DNA from: Phallusia mammillata
Taxonomy: Eukaryota; Chordata; Ascidiacea; Phlebobranchia; Ascidiidae
Length of the DNA: 64,000 nucleotides
Direction: 5' to 3'
NCBI GenBank assembly: GCA_003260075.1
Contig: QLIY01000663.1
Location: 1,119-65,118 of the forward strand
Position numbers and translations under genes: made by a program
Notes under the pieces: generated by a model
The model's input: the letters and a program-made list of their open reading frames with translations, nothing else
Databases searched by the model: none
Told to the model about the DNA's origin: nothing
Shown here: in pieces, positions 1 to 11,100 of the stretch
Position numbering within the stretch: position 1 is the first letter of the stretch
How the letters are laid out: every line of letters starts with the position of its first letter

Positions 1-448
1 TATCGTCATTTTTCCACTCTCTCCCCATTGCCCGCAATGCATTTTTGGGGCTTCCTTTTCAGCCGCCATTACGCTTCAATTTGCTTCAACCGGGACGGCC
101 AGTAGCGCAATCCAGGGTTTATAGAGATCAGTGGTTATCGTGTGCTTTCATACTACAGCGAACCGGACAGATTGCCTTCTTTCTCTGACTCTCGTCTTAT
201 GCAGCGTATTCGCAAATTGTGTTATTCTACTACGATGTACCTCGAATAAACACCTCGCTACAGTATGTCTTTTAACCTCAGTATTCTAATTTAACTATAG
301 TAACAACGTTAGTCAAGCGTGACGTTTGTTCCAACTTCATGAGCTTGGACAATTTTTATTGTAATTTCGAAAAATGGCGCTTGTAACGACGTAGCAGTTT
401 CCTGTCATGCGGTACATCTAGTTCTTAAGTATACATTATCGCTTTGAC
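1..448. repeat. Dispersed repeat also found beside the assembly gap
   Basis: Bases 1-135 are nearly identical to 40509-40655 (atcgtcatttttccactctc... through tttatagagatcagtgg), differing by a small indel-like block around 100-112. The remainder to 448 shows no gene. The repeat probably belongs to a larger element broken by the gap at 39799-40503. Confidence 0.6.
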
Positions 449-1113
449 CAGTGGTTCTTAACCTTTTTGGTGTGGTTTCCCTCTAAAGTCGATCACCAAC
501 TTCGAATTCCCCCCTCAGTTATTTTTATAATCATGTTTTGTGCCCTATGTTAACAAAAAAGAAATAGGCTATTCTTTAAATGAAATAATTTTGTGGAGCG
601 ATTTGGTCTGAACCCTAAAGGTATACTGCAATCTTATTTAGTTTGAATAGTGCTTCTGTGGGAGATTAAACTTTTTCGAATACTGAAGAGTCTGCTCTGC
701 TCGCATTAGTCATTTATTGCATCACAATCAACAAAGGAATTGCTTTTATTCGCGCATAATAGCAAAGTCATTGATGGTTTTAGTCTTCTCTGTGATGTAA
801 CAAACGGCTTTTGGATTTGTATGCGTCTTGTAAACCTTGGTGAAATCAATTTTACATGTTGCTGCAGAAATGTTTTAGTAAAGTAACTTTCAACGGTTAA
901 TTCAAAGCCGGATTCGACCTTCGAAGCTTTCGCTAAAATCGCCTGTTCTTCCTGTCAATTAGATGTGTAGAGAAACCGCCAATTTTGGAAAAAGTGCTTT
1001 GCCGCATAACCCGTCGTTTTGAACGACGTGTGACGTCATAATTACGTCATTAGGGATTTCCCCTCAAAAAAATTGTTGAACCCCCACTTTAAAAATTTCT
1101 GGATACGCCCCTG
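449..1113. mobile_element. hAT-like non-autonomous element, degenerate
   Basis: Begins cagtggttcttaacctttttgg, a classic hAT-type terminal sequence, and has a plausible end near ctggatacgcccctg. No matching 8-bp target duplication is visible at the proposed ends, so the right border is uncertain and may be overwritten by the next element. Confidence 0.45.
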
Positions 1114-1252
1114 GTTCTATAGAACCGCCTATGAGATCAGCGAACCGGTAAGCATTACTGGTTACTATCAATGGATTTACTGTTATTCAGCCGGCTGAAA
1201 AATATGACTTTAATGATAGAACCAGCTGGAAAATTTGAATCCCCCAACACTG
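1112..1252. mobile_element. Truncated hAT MITE of the same family as 15285 and 27567
   Basis: Contains ggttctatagaaccg, accagctgg and aaaatttgaatccc(cc)aacactg in the same order as the complete copies at 15285-15473 and 27567-27733; the 5' terminus is missing. Confidence 0.6.
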
Positions 1253-2061
1253 GACATGGCCCTTCCAAACTTTTGAAGTTGTATATTGAGAAACTTTAAT
1301 TTAGTGTGGTTTTATATCATATCATTACAAAATATATAACAATTCGAGATATATTTACATTCATGCAGATTGAAAACAGTCAATAATTTTTTTGTTAGTC
1401 CCGTCGAACCACAACTCCATCCAACCTACAAGATAAAATTCAAACAAAGGTCTACAAACTGTGTGAATTGTTCCACATGCTATTGTTAGTCACAACGCTA
1501 ACAGTGATGTCACATTATCAAGTTTTGAACAGTTGAACACTGAGGTCTAGGCCAAACTGATAAAAGTTCTTGAGGCCTATAAGTGAATTGCGGTCTAACT
1601 TTTGCCCTACAGGAACACCTTTAAAGTAGAGATGCAGCGAATCGGCTTAATCTGGATTCAGCCCAAACCGAATATTGGCCAGTTTTAATTTGATTTAAAG
1701 GGTTGCATGGTAAATGTTTCTTGCTTCTTCAGATGCTTGTAGAAATTCTTTCCACTTTGTTGCAAAATTGTGTCGTGATTCTCTTTCTACTGGATTGAAG
1801 TAGTCGTGTCTTGGTTCGTGTGGTCATCGAGTGTGTTGTGACTTGCAACCATGCAACGACATTGTAGCCGCAATTTTTGATATCTATGGGCATTTTGCCT
1901 AGCTACTGGTATTGTGATTTCAGTAGTATGGTGAAAGTAAGACGAAAACGGTCTTCTTGGAAAATGCTCTGCTTCTGTTTCGTATAACTTTTGATTAATT
2001 TGTTTGCATTCTAGCTAGATATGGTTGAAACATTTTATTGGTTTGTACCATACGTTATAAA

Positions 2062-3320
2062 TAGACTTACCCACAAAAGTCGAGCCAATCCTAATGCTTA
2101 GCACACGTAGTGGCCAGATAGAGCCATTCACGTAATAACACAGAAACTCACTTTAAGAAAGGTTTTCTCAATATCGATAGATGGCGTAAAAAACGCAATT
2201 ATTTAAATTAACAGTGAGACTGGGAAAGGGTTACGGACTCAATTTAACATAAAGAACTGTTTTTTTCGGGTGATTTTATTGTTATTATGAAACCTCAGAC
2301 CAACCCTAAGAGCCTTAACCGTCAGCATTTTTACACTAACAGCTTCATAACGNAGCATTAACCGTCAGCATTTTTACACTAACTGCTTCATAACGATTTT
2401 CGCGCGAAACCTACCGGAATTTAGAAAAACTGTCTAGTGTGAATTATTGTGTTATAGTAGCTCTACCTAGTGGCTAAAGCAGGAAACCAGGCAAATGCTA
2501 CGATCAAAACAATAACAGATTTAAGCTTACGGGGTCAATGAAAAAACACAGGCTCGTCACAAGTTTTTAAAGATTGGATTTAAAGGATAGTCAATGTTTT
2601 CTCCGATAAAACAGTAGGTGCAAAATTTATTTATTTTCATTTTACAGGTAAATCATAAGCACAGTTCAAATCGATAAAAATGTGGTGTGTGGAACTTCAA
2701 TCAACAGGGGGGGGGGGTAGACTTACCCACAAAAGTCGAGCCAATCCTAATGCTTAACACACGTGGTGGCTAGATAGAGCTATTCACGTACTAACACAGA
2801 AACTCACTTTAAGAAAGGTTTCCTCAATATCGATAGATGGCGTAAAAAGCGCAGTTATTTAAATTAACAGTGATAATGGGAAAGGGTTACGGACTAAATT
2901 TAACATAAAGAACTGTTTTTTTCGGGTAATTTTATTGTTATTATGAAACCTCAGACCAACCCTAAGAGCATTAACCGTCAGCATTTTTACACTAACTGCT
3001 TCATAACGATTTTCGCGCGAAACCTACCGGAATTTAGAAAAACTGTCTAGTGTGAATTATTGTGTTATAGTAGCTCTACCTAGTGGCTAAAGCAGGAAAC
3101 CAGGCAAATGCTACGATCAAAACAATAACAGATTTAAGCTTACGGGGTCAATGAAAAAACACAGGCTCGTCACAAGTTTTTAAAGATTGGATTTAAAGGA
3201 TAGTGAATGTTTTCTCCGATAAAATATGTAGGTGCAAAATTTATTTATTTTCATTTGACAGGTAAATCATATGCACAGTTCAAATCGATAAAAATGTGGT
3301 GTGTGGAACTTCAATCAACA
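2062..3320. repeat. Direct duplication around G run 2707-2717
   Basis: 2062-2706 and 2718-3320 are near-identical apart from substitutions and a small internal duplication around the single n at 2353. Non-coding. Likely two haplotypes in tandem. Confidence 0.8.
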
Positions 3321-3345
3321 AAATAACACTGTAGGGAACTACAAA

Positions 3346-4294
3346 CTTGACAGGCGACAAAAACGACGGAAAGAAATCGGTTTGGTCCGCAGAAGATTAT
3401 ATACTGAAGAAATAAATAAACTTAAAACGATCAGGCCAGTTTGCATCATTGTTGTTTATGGACTGGTTTTAATATGAGGTTCTATGAACGTCTGTTGTAT
3501 GGCAATAAGTTTACTCTGTAAATATGACTTCGTTTGTATATTTCAGGCAAAGTGATTTGGGATAACCTAAATGTTTAAAAATTAATTGAGAAATATTTGG
3601 CATCGGTAGGTGTTTCGAGCAAGACCATCTCGTAGCATTGTTTACAAATTTTGCGACGTATGTTTTGGCATTGTTCACCTTCTTTCACGGCCAAACTTAT
3701 AAACACATCCGCTACACACAAAAACAAATTTATGCGCAACTTTTTGAATGTTTTTAGTGTTGTGATTCAAACTACGTTGGCGTAAATCTTTTTTTTCTCG
3801 CCCTCAATCTCTTTCTTTTGCGATTTCTCTCGTTTTTCCTTTGCAGGTTTGCGACTGGGGGGGGGGGAGCGGCAAAAATGACGCAAAGAAATCGGTTTGG
3901 TCCGTATAATAGAAGATAAAATACTGAAGAAATAAATAAACTTACAATATGCGGTTCTATAGACGTCTGTTGAATGGTACTAAGTTTACTCCGTACATAT
4001 GACCTCGGTTGTATATTTGAGGCTGAGTGATTTAATATAACCTAAAAGTTCGATAGGTTTTTCGAGCAAGACCATCTCGTAGCATTGTTTACACATTTTG
4101 TGACGTATGCTTTGGCATTGTTCACCTTTTTTCAACTTATAAACACATCCGCTACACACAAAAACAAAATGATGTGCAAAGTTTTGAATGTTTTTGTTGT
4201 GATTTAAACTACGTTGGCGTAAATCTTTTTTTTTTCGCCCTCAATTTCTTTCTTTTGCGATTTCTCTCGTTTTTCCTTTGCAGGTTTGCGACTG
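3346..4294. repeat. Direct duplication around G run 3857-3867
   Basis: 3346-3856 and 3868-4294 share the same order of blocks (cggtttggtccg, gaaataaataaactta, gagcaagaccatctcgtagc, tttgcaggtttgcgactg). The second copy runs into the 3' end of the GPCR terminal exon. Confidence 0.75.
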
Positions 4295-7200
4295 ATTCCC
4301 CTGACACGCCAAGTCTTGATGTTCGTCCGTCCGCTTTCCCTTGCTGTGCCTATAAAGCGCGACTGAACGGCCAAGTCCTGCCTGGAAAGGCAACAGTCCA
4401 AATGTAGAGCACGCGCAGCAGCTAGGCGAAATTTGGCCACGGTTAGACAATAGAGTATAAAGTTGAGAGCGGAGTTTGTAATACCGCTAAGCGCCGCCAA
4501 AGAGCTAAAATACGAATCTTTGTCGCAGTTGTGCGCATGCGCGTCAACATGCGAGAGGAGGGTGAGCACTTGAGGTAGCCAGAGAAGAATAAAGGGGGGG
4601 GGGTACCGCATACTGTCAGCATCATTATCTGAAAATGCGGAAGTAAAACAACTTTAAAAAATAGCAAATGTGTGTTAAACACAATTCTTAAGCGTAGTTA
4701 GCGCACAAAACACCAATAAACTTACAGTTATGCGTCGATTCAGTCTTTGTCGACTTTCAGCCGTTACTGTTGATTTCAGCTTTCGGCAGTTTAACTTCCA
4801 AAATATCACAAAGTTCAGGATAGTGAGAGCGAAGTACGGAAGCAGAAATGCAAGAACGATGTGAAAAATGACGTTGATAACGTAAGCGTGGTCCTCCGAC
4901 ATGTAGGCGGCAAGTGAACAACCGGCCACAACCCTAAAGTTACAATGTTAATACTATAATAACTGGGGGGGGGGCGCTCGCGCAGCAGCTACGCGAAATT
5001 TGGCCACCGTTAGGCAGTAGAGTATAAAGTTGAGCGCTGAGTTTGTAATACCGCTAAGCGCCGACAAAGAGCTGAAATACGAGTCCTTATCGCAGTTGTG
5101 CGCATGCGCGTCAACATGCGAGAGAAGGGTGAGCACTTGAGGGAGCCAGAGAAGAATAAAGGTACCGCATACTGTCAGCATCATAATCTGAAAATGAGGG
5201 AAATAAAGTGAAACAACTTTTAAAATGTAAAGTGTGTTGAAAACAATTCGTAAATGCAACTAGCACACAACCGCTCGGTTAACAAGGTGTAAAAACGGTT
5301 GCTTGACACGATGAAGAATATTAAAAAACCCATATGATTAGTTACTTTGTTTCAAAGTTGTAAAACGTCCTATCTAAACATATGGGTGCAACTAAAATAT
5401 ACAAGGCCATTGAATCGCTTCGTGCACTATTACACCAAATTCTGTTAATGTTCACCACGTGATATAAAGGCACACAAAATAGTTTTACCGTGCAGCTAGT
5501 GAATTTATGGTGCACCATGTGCTGATATTAATAAAGCAAGCGATCCAAGTCATCCTGTGTATCTTGAACTAAATGCGCCTTATAGCAAGCTATAGCGACT
5601 CTTTTGCATTGCTGACTTCACCAAAATACCAATAAACGTACAGTTATGCGTCGATTCAGTCTTTGTCGACTTTCGACCGTTACTGTCGATTTCAGCTTTC
5701 GACAGTTCAGTTTCCAAAATATCACCAAGTTCAGGATAATGAGAGCGAAGTACGGAAGCAGAAACGCAAGGATGATGTGAAAAATGACGTTGATAACGTA
5801 AGCGTGGTCCTCCGACAGGGGGGGGGGGGGGGGGGGGGTGTATGCGGCAAGTGAACAACCGACCACAACCCTAAAGTTGCAATGTTAATACTGTAATAAC
5901 TTCGTGGTTAGGTATTTGACACGTTCTTGTTCTTGTTTTGCTTTCGTTGTTTCAAAGTTTTTTAAATTTCAACTTTTCAACCAATTTGATGCAATTTTAC
6001 TCATAGTTTGTTTTTACTTCTTGTTATTTTTCTTTGAGGCTTGGCTATATGGCTACCAGCAAAAAATACAAAGGAACTTTCATCTATTAAACCCACAATG
6101 TTTTCTTTTCAATGTTTTCTTTCATATCTTTCCGTTTTCTTTTCAAAAAATTAGAAAAAAAACTGTTCAATTATTGCTAGGCTATATTGGAAAGCCAATT
6201 AGATTAATTAAAAACGTCTCCTAATTTTTTTTCATAGACTTTTGTTATGGGTTTTTACATCAATGATATACTTATAACATCGACATGATTAAATTAAGTT
6301 CTATCTTGCTATTTGTAAACGTTTGCACAAACTTTTACATACTTACTGTATTGTTACATTGCTCAAATCAGCGTGAGCTTGGTCAGTGCTGTTCACATAT
6401 GGAGCAATGAGTTTTCTTATCACTTCTGGTTGTGGATGAACGCAGTCATATGGCGAAACCAAAGTGTCCGGCTTCTGATTGCTGCTGTTGGCTTTTGCTT
6501 GATTGTGCTCGACTAGGCAAAAGTTTTCGTTTTGGAGACATGTAACCGGGATATTGTCGATGTACTGTTTCAGAAAACCGACGTTCTCAGTTTTGTACAG
6601 CGGCCCAACCGCTATGAATGGAGTAGCAAAACCAAATGCGAGTAGGAACACCACTGCAACAATCTTAAAAAAGACTAGGTTTGAAATGAACATGATATGA
6701 TGTAAGATAAATGCATTCATACTGGGATAAGTCCTTAAGCGTCCATACGGACCACCGATCACAATGTACTCAAATTAATAGTACGCCAGGCCCATTGAAG
6801 CGTTATACCTCATCAAGCCGGTCTCCCAAACATTTCCATATGGCAAGGCATAGACTAGAAAAATCTAGCCCTGGTGGGAATCGAACCAACGGCAGAAGTC
6901 TTTTCGGGACTCGCGCTTTACCTATACGGAGCTACGTAAGCTCAGTGGTAAACCCGCCGAAGGTCGAATCACAAAAAGCCTTGTGTTATGATATAAAGTT
7001 TTTTTTTGATAAAAGGTCACGTAAGTTCGCCAGCGTAAAAGTCACACTGTTTTACTGGTTTTACCCTTGGACGATACACAATATTAATCCTAGTAACGAT
7101 GTGTAAAATTGTCTGGCTAAAACGCACCTAAAATGTATAAGCTAATAGAGTTCAGTCAGACTTTTCGGTTCGGGTTCGGACGGGGTTAGTCTAAATGAAA

Positions 7201-8081
7201 CGAGCTTGAGAAGGGCCTGACACCTGACTGTAGATTTGTATTGCAAATACGCGTTGAATAATTTAACTTACGGGATAATTTGGAATTATAATTTGCTTAA
7301 AGAAATCCATATAGGTTCGGACTCACACAACTCTGTGCTAACAATATGATTAATTTTGTGAATTGTATTAACTGTGATGTCTCTTGAGCAAACTTCGTTT
7401 TGGAAAACTCTAAAGACGCCAAGTTCTAAAGTTTCAAGTAAGGAATTCCACCTCCAATAGTTGCAAAAATGTGTCCTTAAATTTTAGCTGCGGGCCCCTA
7501 AAACGGCAATGTTTGGCCCAGTCTTGAAGTATCAATTCCATCCATTTACTTGGTTGTATATCGTAGAAGCTAAAATAAAAACATTCAAACTGGGATCAGC
7601 CCTGACGCGTCCCGCAACGGTGCTTTTGATTGGACTTCCGGCGGGTTCACCACTGAGCCCGTCTAACTGGGTTGGAAGAGCGCGAGTCCCTAAAATACTG
7701 CTTTGGAGGGTTCAAATCCCACCGGAGGTTAGATTTTTTAGTCTGTGTCTTGCCCTTTTGAATGTTGGGGGACCGATATAACCTTTAATGGGTCTGGTGT
7801 GCTATGATTGCCTCAACAAAGAGTAGAATAGCAAGATTTATCCGAAAGGTTAGGAATCGCAGGGAAAGAAAAGCTCTTTCAAAACTAAATCACCTTTTTG
7901 GCGTTATTCGGTTGATGTTTCATCTCTCGGTAGATAAATGGGCAACATACAGCCAGGAAGCGGTCAAATGTCATCACCACTAGCAACCAGACCGACGCGT
8001 TATGAAAAGTGTGCATGAAGAAACGATGCCATCTACACACGTTGGTCTCGTACCACCACTCTGCCTGCACTGGTTTGTAGA

Positions 8082-8157
<76 letters not shown>

Positions 8158-11100
8158 ATGACGATTTAATGTTATTTTAGCTTATTTAGACGTACATGTC
8201 ATGAACACGAAGACTTATTGTTGTTTTGGTTTGTAAAAAGATTTTTGGTGCTGGTTATTTTTGATGGAATTGATAACGTTTTTTTAGTTGATACTTGGTC
8301 AGTATTAATAAGTTCTTTTGATTAAAAATAATTTATATTCTATTTCCTTTTTGTCCTGGACCTGTCTTTAATTTTTTTGCGATCATATGTACTGTATATC
8401 ATTAAGGAAGAAATAGCATACCTTGAATTTTTTTAATTATAGTTCTGTCAAAGAGGTATGTCTCAAACAACGAAATTGATTTGTTTAGAATTTAAGTCTA
8501 CGTTATTGATTTTAAGTTGACGCACTTTGTTGAACCTTTTAAACCCTAATAATACTGTCTGGAGGGCGATTGTCATTTCGAAGTTAAGGCTTAAAACACC
8601 TGATATCAGAACACGTGGTGGATAGGCGCTATCAATTAAAATCGCACTTACCGAAGTATTCCAGTGAAAAAAAGCATTCCGTTGTCGGCTACAGCTAGGG
8701 CAATGACGTAAATGCGGTAGATATCAGAAAGGATTTTTGCATTGCCACGTCGTTTTTTGGCCACGAGTAAAATTGAAAAGGTGTTGCCTATAAAGCAAGA
8801 TAAAAAGCGTAAAGGCGTATCCCTCATATACACAGCAGTCTTATTCACTTTTTTGGTGCATTGGAATAAATATTTTGTAATGTTGTGTAGACAAGTAAGA
8901 AATATATACTGTACAAATCAGCCAAGGTCTTGATTGATGTGATGTTGTTTCGTACGGTAAACTTGTGTACTTACGCTTGAAAATGACAGTATGCGGTCAA
9001 CATTTTACGCTCTATAGCATTCTTTCGGCCTGTCGCATTTGATAGATAGATCTTCAAACGATCTGTCCGCTATATGATTTACGTGCCTTTCTTGCAGATA
9101 TATTTGCCTTACGGCAGGAGGGCCAATCTTCAAAGCACATGATGCGATTGAACCGTTTTGTATGTACGACCATCGGATAAACTGAGCCCAATAAACACGT
9201 CTGGTAGTAGCAGTGTACGATTGTTTTCTTTCACCATTTGAACTGGTCGTATGACAACTTTCAGCCAACTCGAATCAAACTGTGTATATCTTAACTTCAT
9301 GCATGAGTTTCATTTTACAAGAAATTTAAGAGTTTAAGAACAGGTAAACGATAACAATTTTCGTGCAGTTATTTTATTTTCACGACGCGGCGCTCGGCGT
9401 GTTAGACGTTGAATTACATCGATTAAGAATTGCGGGTTGGCGGGGGGGGGGATAAGAAATGAATACTGTACAAATCAGCCATGGGCTTGTTTGATGTGAT
9501 GTTGTTTCGTACGGTAAACTTGTGTACTTACGCTCGAAAATGACAGTATGCGGTCAACATTTTACGCCCTATAGCACTCTTTCGGCCTGTCGCATTTGAT
9601 AGATACATCTTCAAACGATCTGCCCGCTATATGATTTACGTGCCTTTCTTGCAGATATATTTGCCTTACGGCACGACCGCCAATCTTCAAAGAAAATGAT
9701 TCGATTGCACCGTTTTGTATTTACGACCATAAACTTGTCAGGTCAAAGCAATGTATGATTACCATTTGAACTTATCGTATGACAACTTTTAGCATACTTG
9801 AATCAAAATGTGTATACCTTTACTGCATGAGTTTTATTTTACAAGAAATATCAGCATGTTTTTGCTGTAGTCAATAAAACTCAGCTTCGTGGGTTAGTGC
9901 ACCACAAGATCAACTATAACTTTTCCAATATAATGTCGCATAAAAAGAGTATAAGAACCACTATAGGTAAACGACAACAATTTCCGTGTAGTTATTATAT
10001 TTTCGCGACGCGGCGCGGCGCGGCGCTTGATGTGTTAGATGTTGAATTACGTCGATTAACAATTTGCGGGTTGGCCTAGCTCCAAATTGGCCGATTTGCA
10101 CCTTATAGTTAAGCACATCAATAATTCAAGATGGCTTTTGCCCAACAAAGACCGGCGACAAATCAGTGATAATTATTCTTCATTGGAAAGCTGAACGTAA
10201 TTCCTAATAATGCTTTACTTCAAAGAATATCCCCTTGTAAAGAATTACCCCCGTCCGATGGCTGGTGATTGAAAGAATAACATTACGACAGAAAAGACAG
10301 CAATTAACCTTTTGCCTACATTTCATGCAGTAATGTCTCAGAACGCATATTTTGTATTTATGCATTGCCATGTAAACGTTTTATCAACCTGAAATCTGCC
10401 CTGATAAAAAGTTGTTGTTTCGCCGTAAATGTTTTTGGATAAAATGTAAAAATGCTTTTAAGGTGGATTTAAATTCATATTGTTGCATGTTATACCCATT
10501 CAAAGTTTTCCATTCGTTGACAGCAAGAAAAGTTTAGCTAAAAGTGAACTTGAATGCCAGGAAAGGTGAAAAATGACACCTTAACACGTCACAACTCGAA
10601 TTCTGACCTAGTCGCTTATAAATTATTAAACTACTAATATTTTCCAGTGAACCGTATCGAATCGCATTCTTATTGGGTAATGCAAGGTTTATCCACCCTT
10701 CGAGCGCGATTTTTAAAAAGTCGGAAATTGCTTTTAATCTCCTATTGAAATTTAATACGCCGATACATGAATTATGCATTTGCCTCGTTCACGGCTATCA
10801 GTGGCCGAAAAAGCGGATTATTGTTGGGAAAAGATCGCTCAAGGCATAAAACCGCAACCGAACTGCGATGCCCCTTTTGGAAATATGAGTGATTGGCTAG
10901 ACGTAACACTGGAATTGGGATTATTGGAAACCACCGAAGAAATAACTATTTTGTTTACGGCAAATTAAAACCGAACAAACTAACGTTATTGGGGGGGGGG
11001 TTTATTGGAAATCACCGAAGCAATTAACTATTTTGTTTACGGCAAATTAAAACCGAACAAACTAACGTTATTTGCTTTCCAAATTCGGAAGTTGGAAAAC

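Noticed and set aside
6783..7802. tRNA genes
   Set aside because: B boxes are present but the cloverleaf is not intact and the sequences share a non-tRNA tail, so they are SINEs.
9005..9268. 87-residue minus-strand frame as a GPCR 5' exon
   Set aside because: The duplicated copy at 9530-9780 does not keep the frame, and a better first exon with matching phase lies at 12718-12862.
10774..10968. 64-residue frame starting MHLPRSRLS
   Set aside because: The adjoining G-run duplication covers only its end and breaks frame; no motif, no partner exon found.
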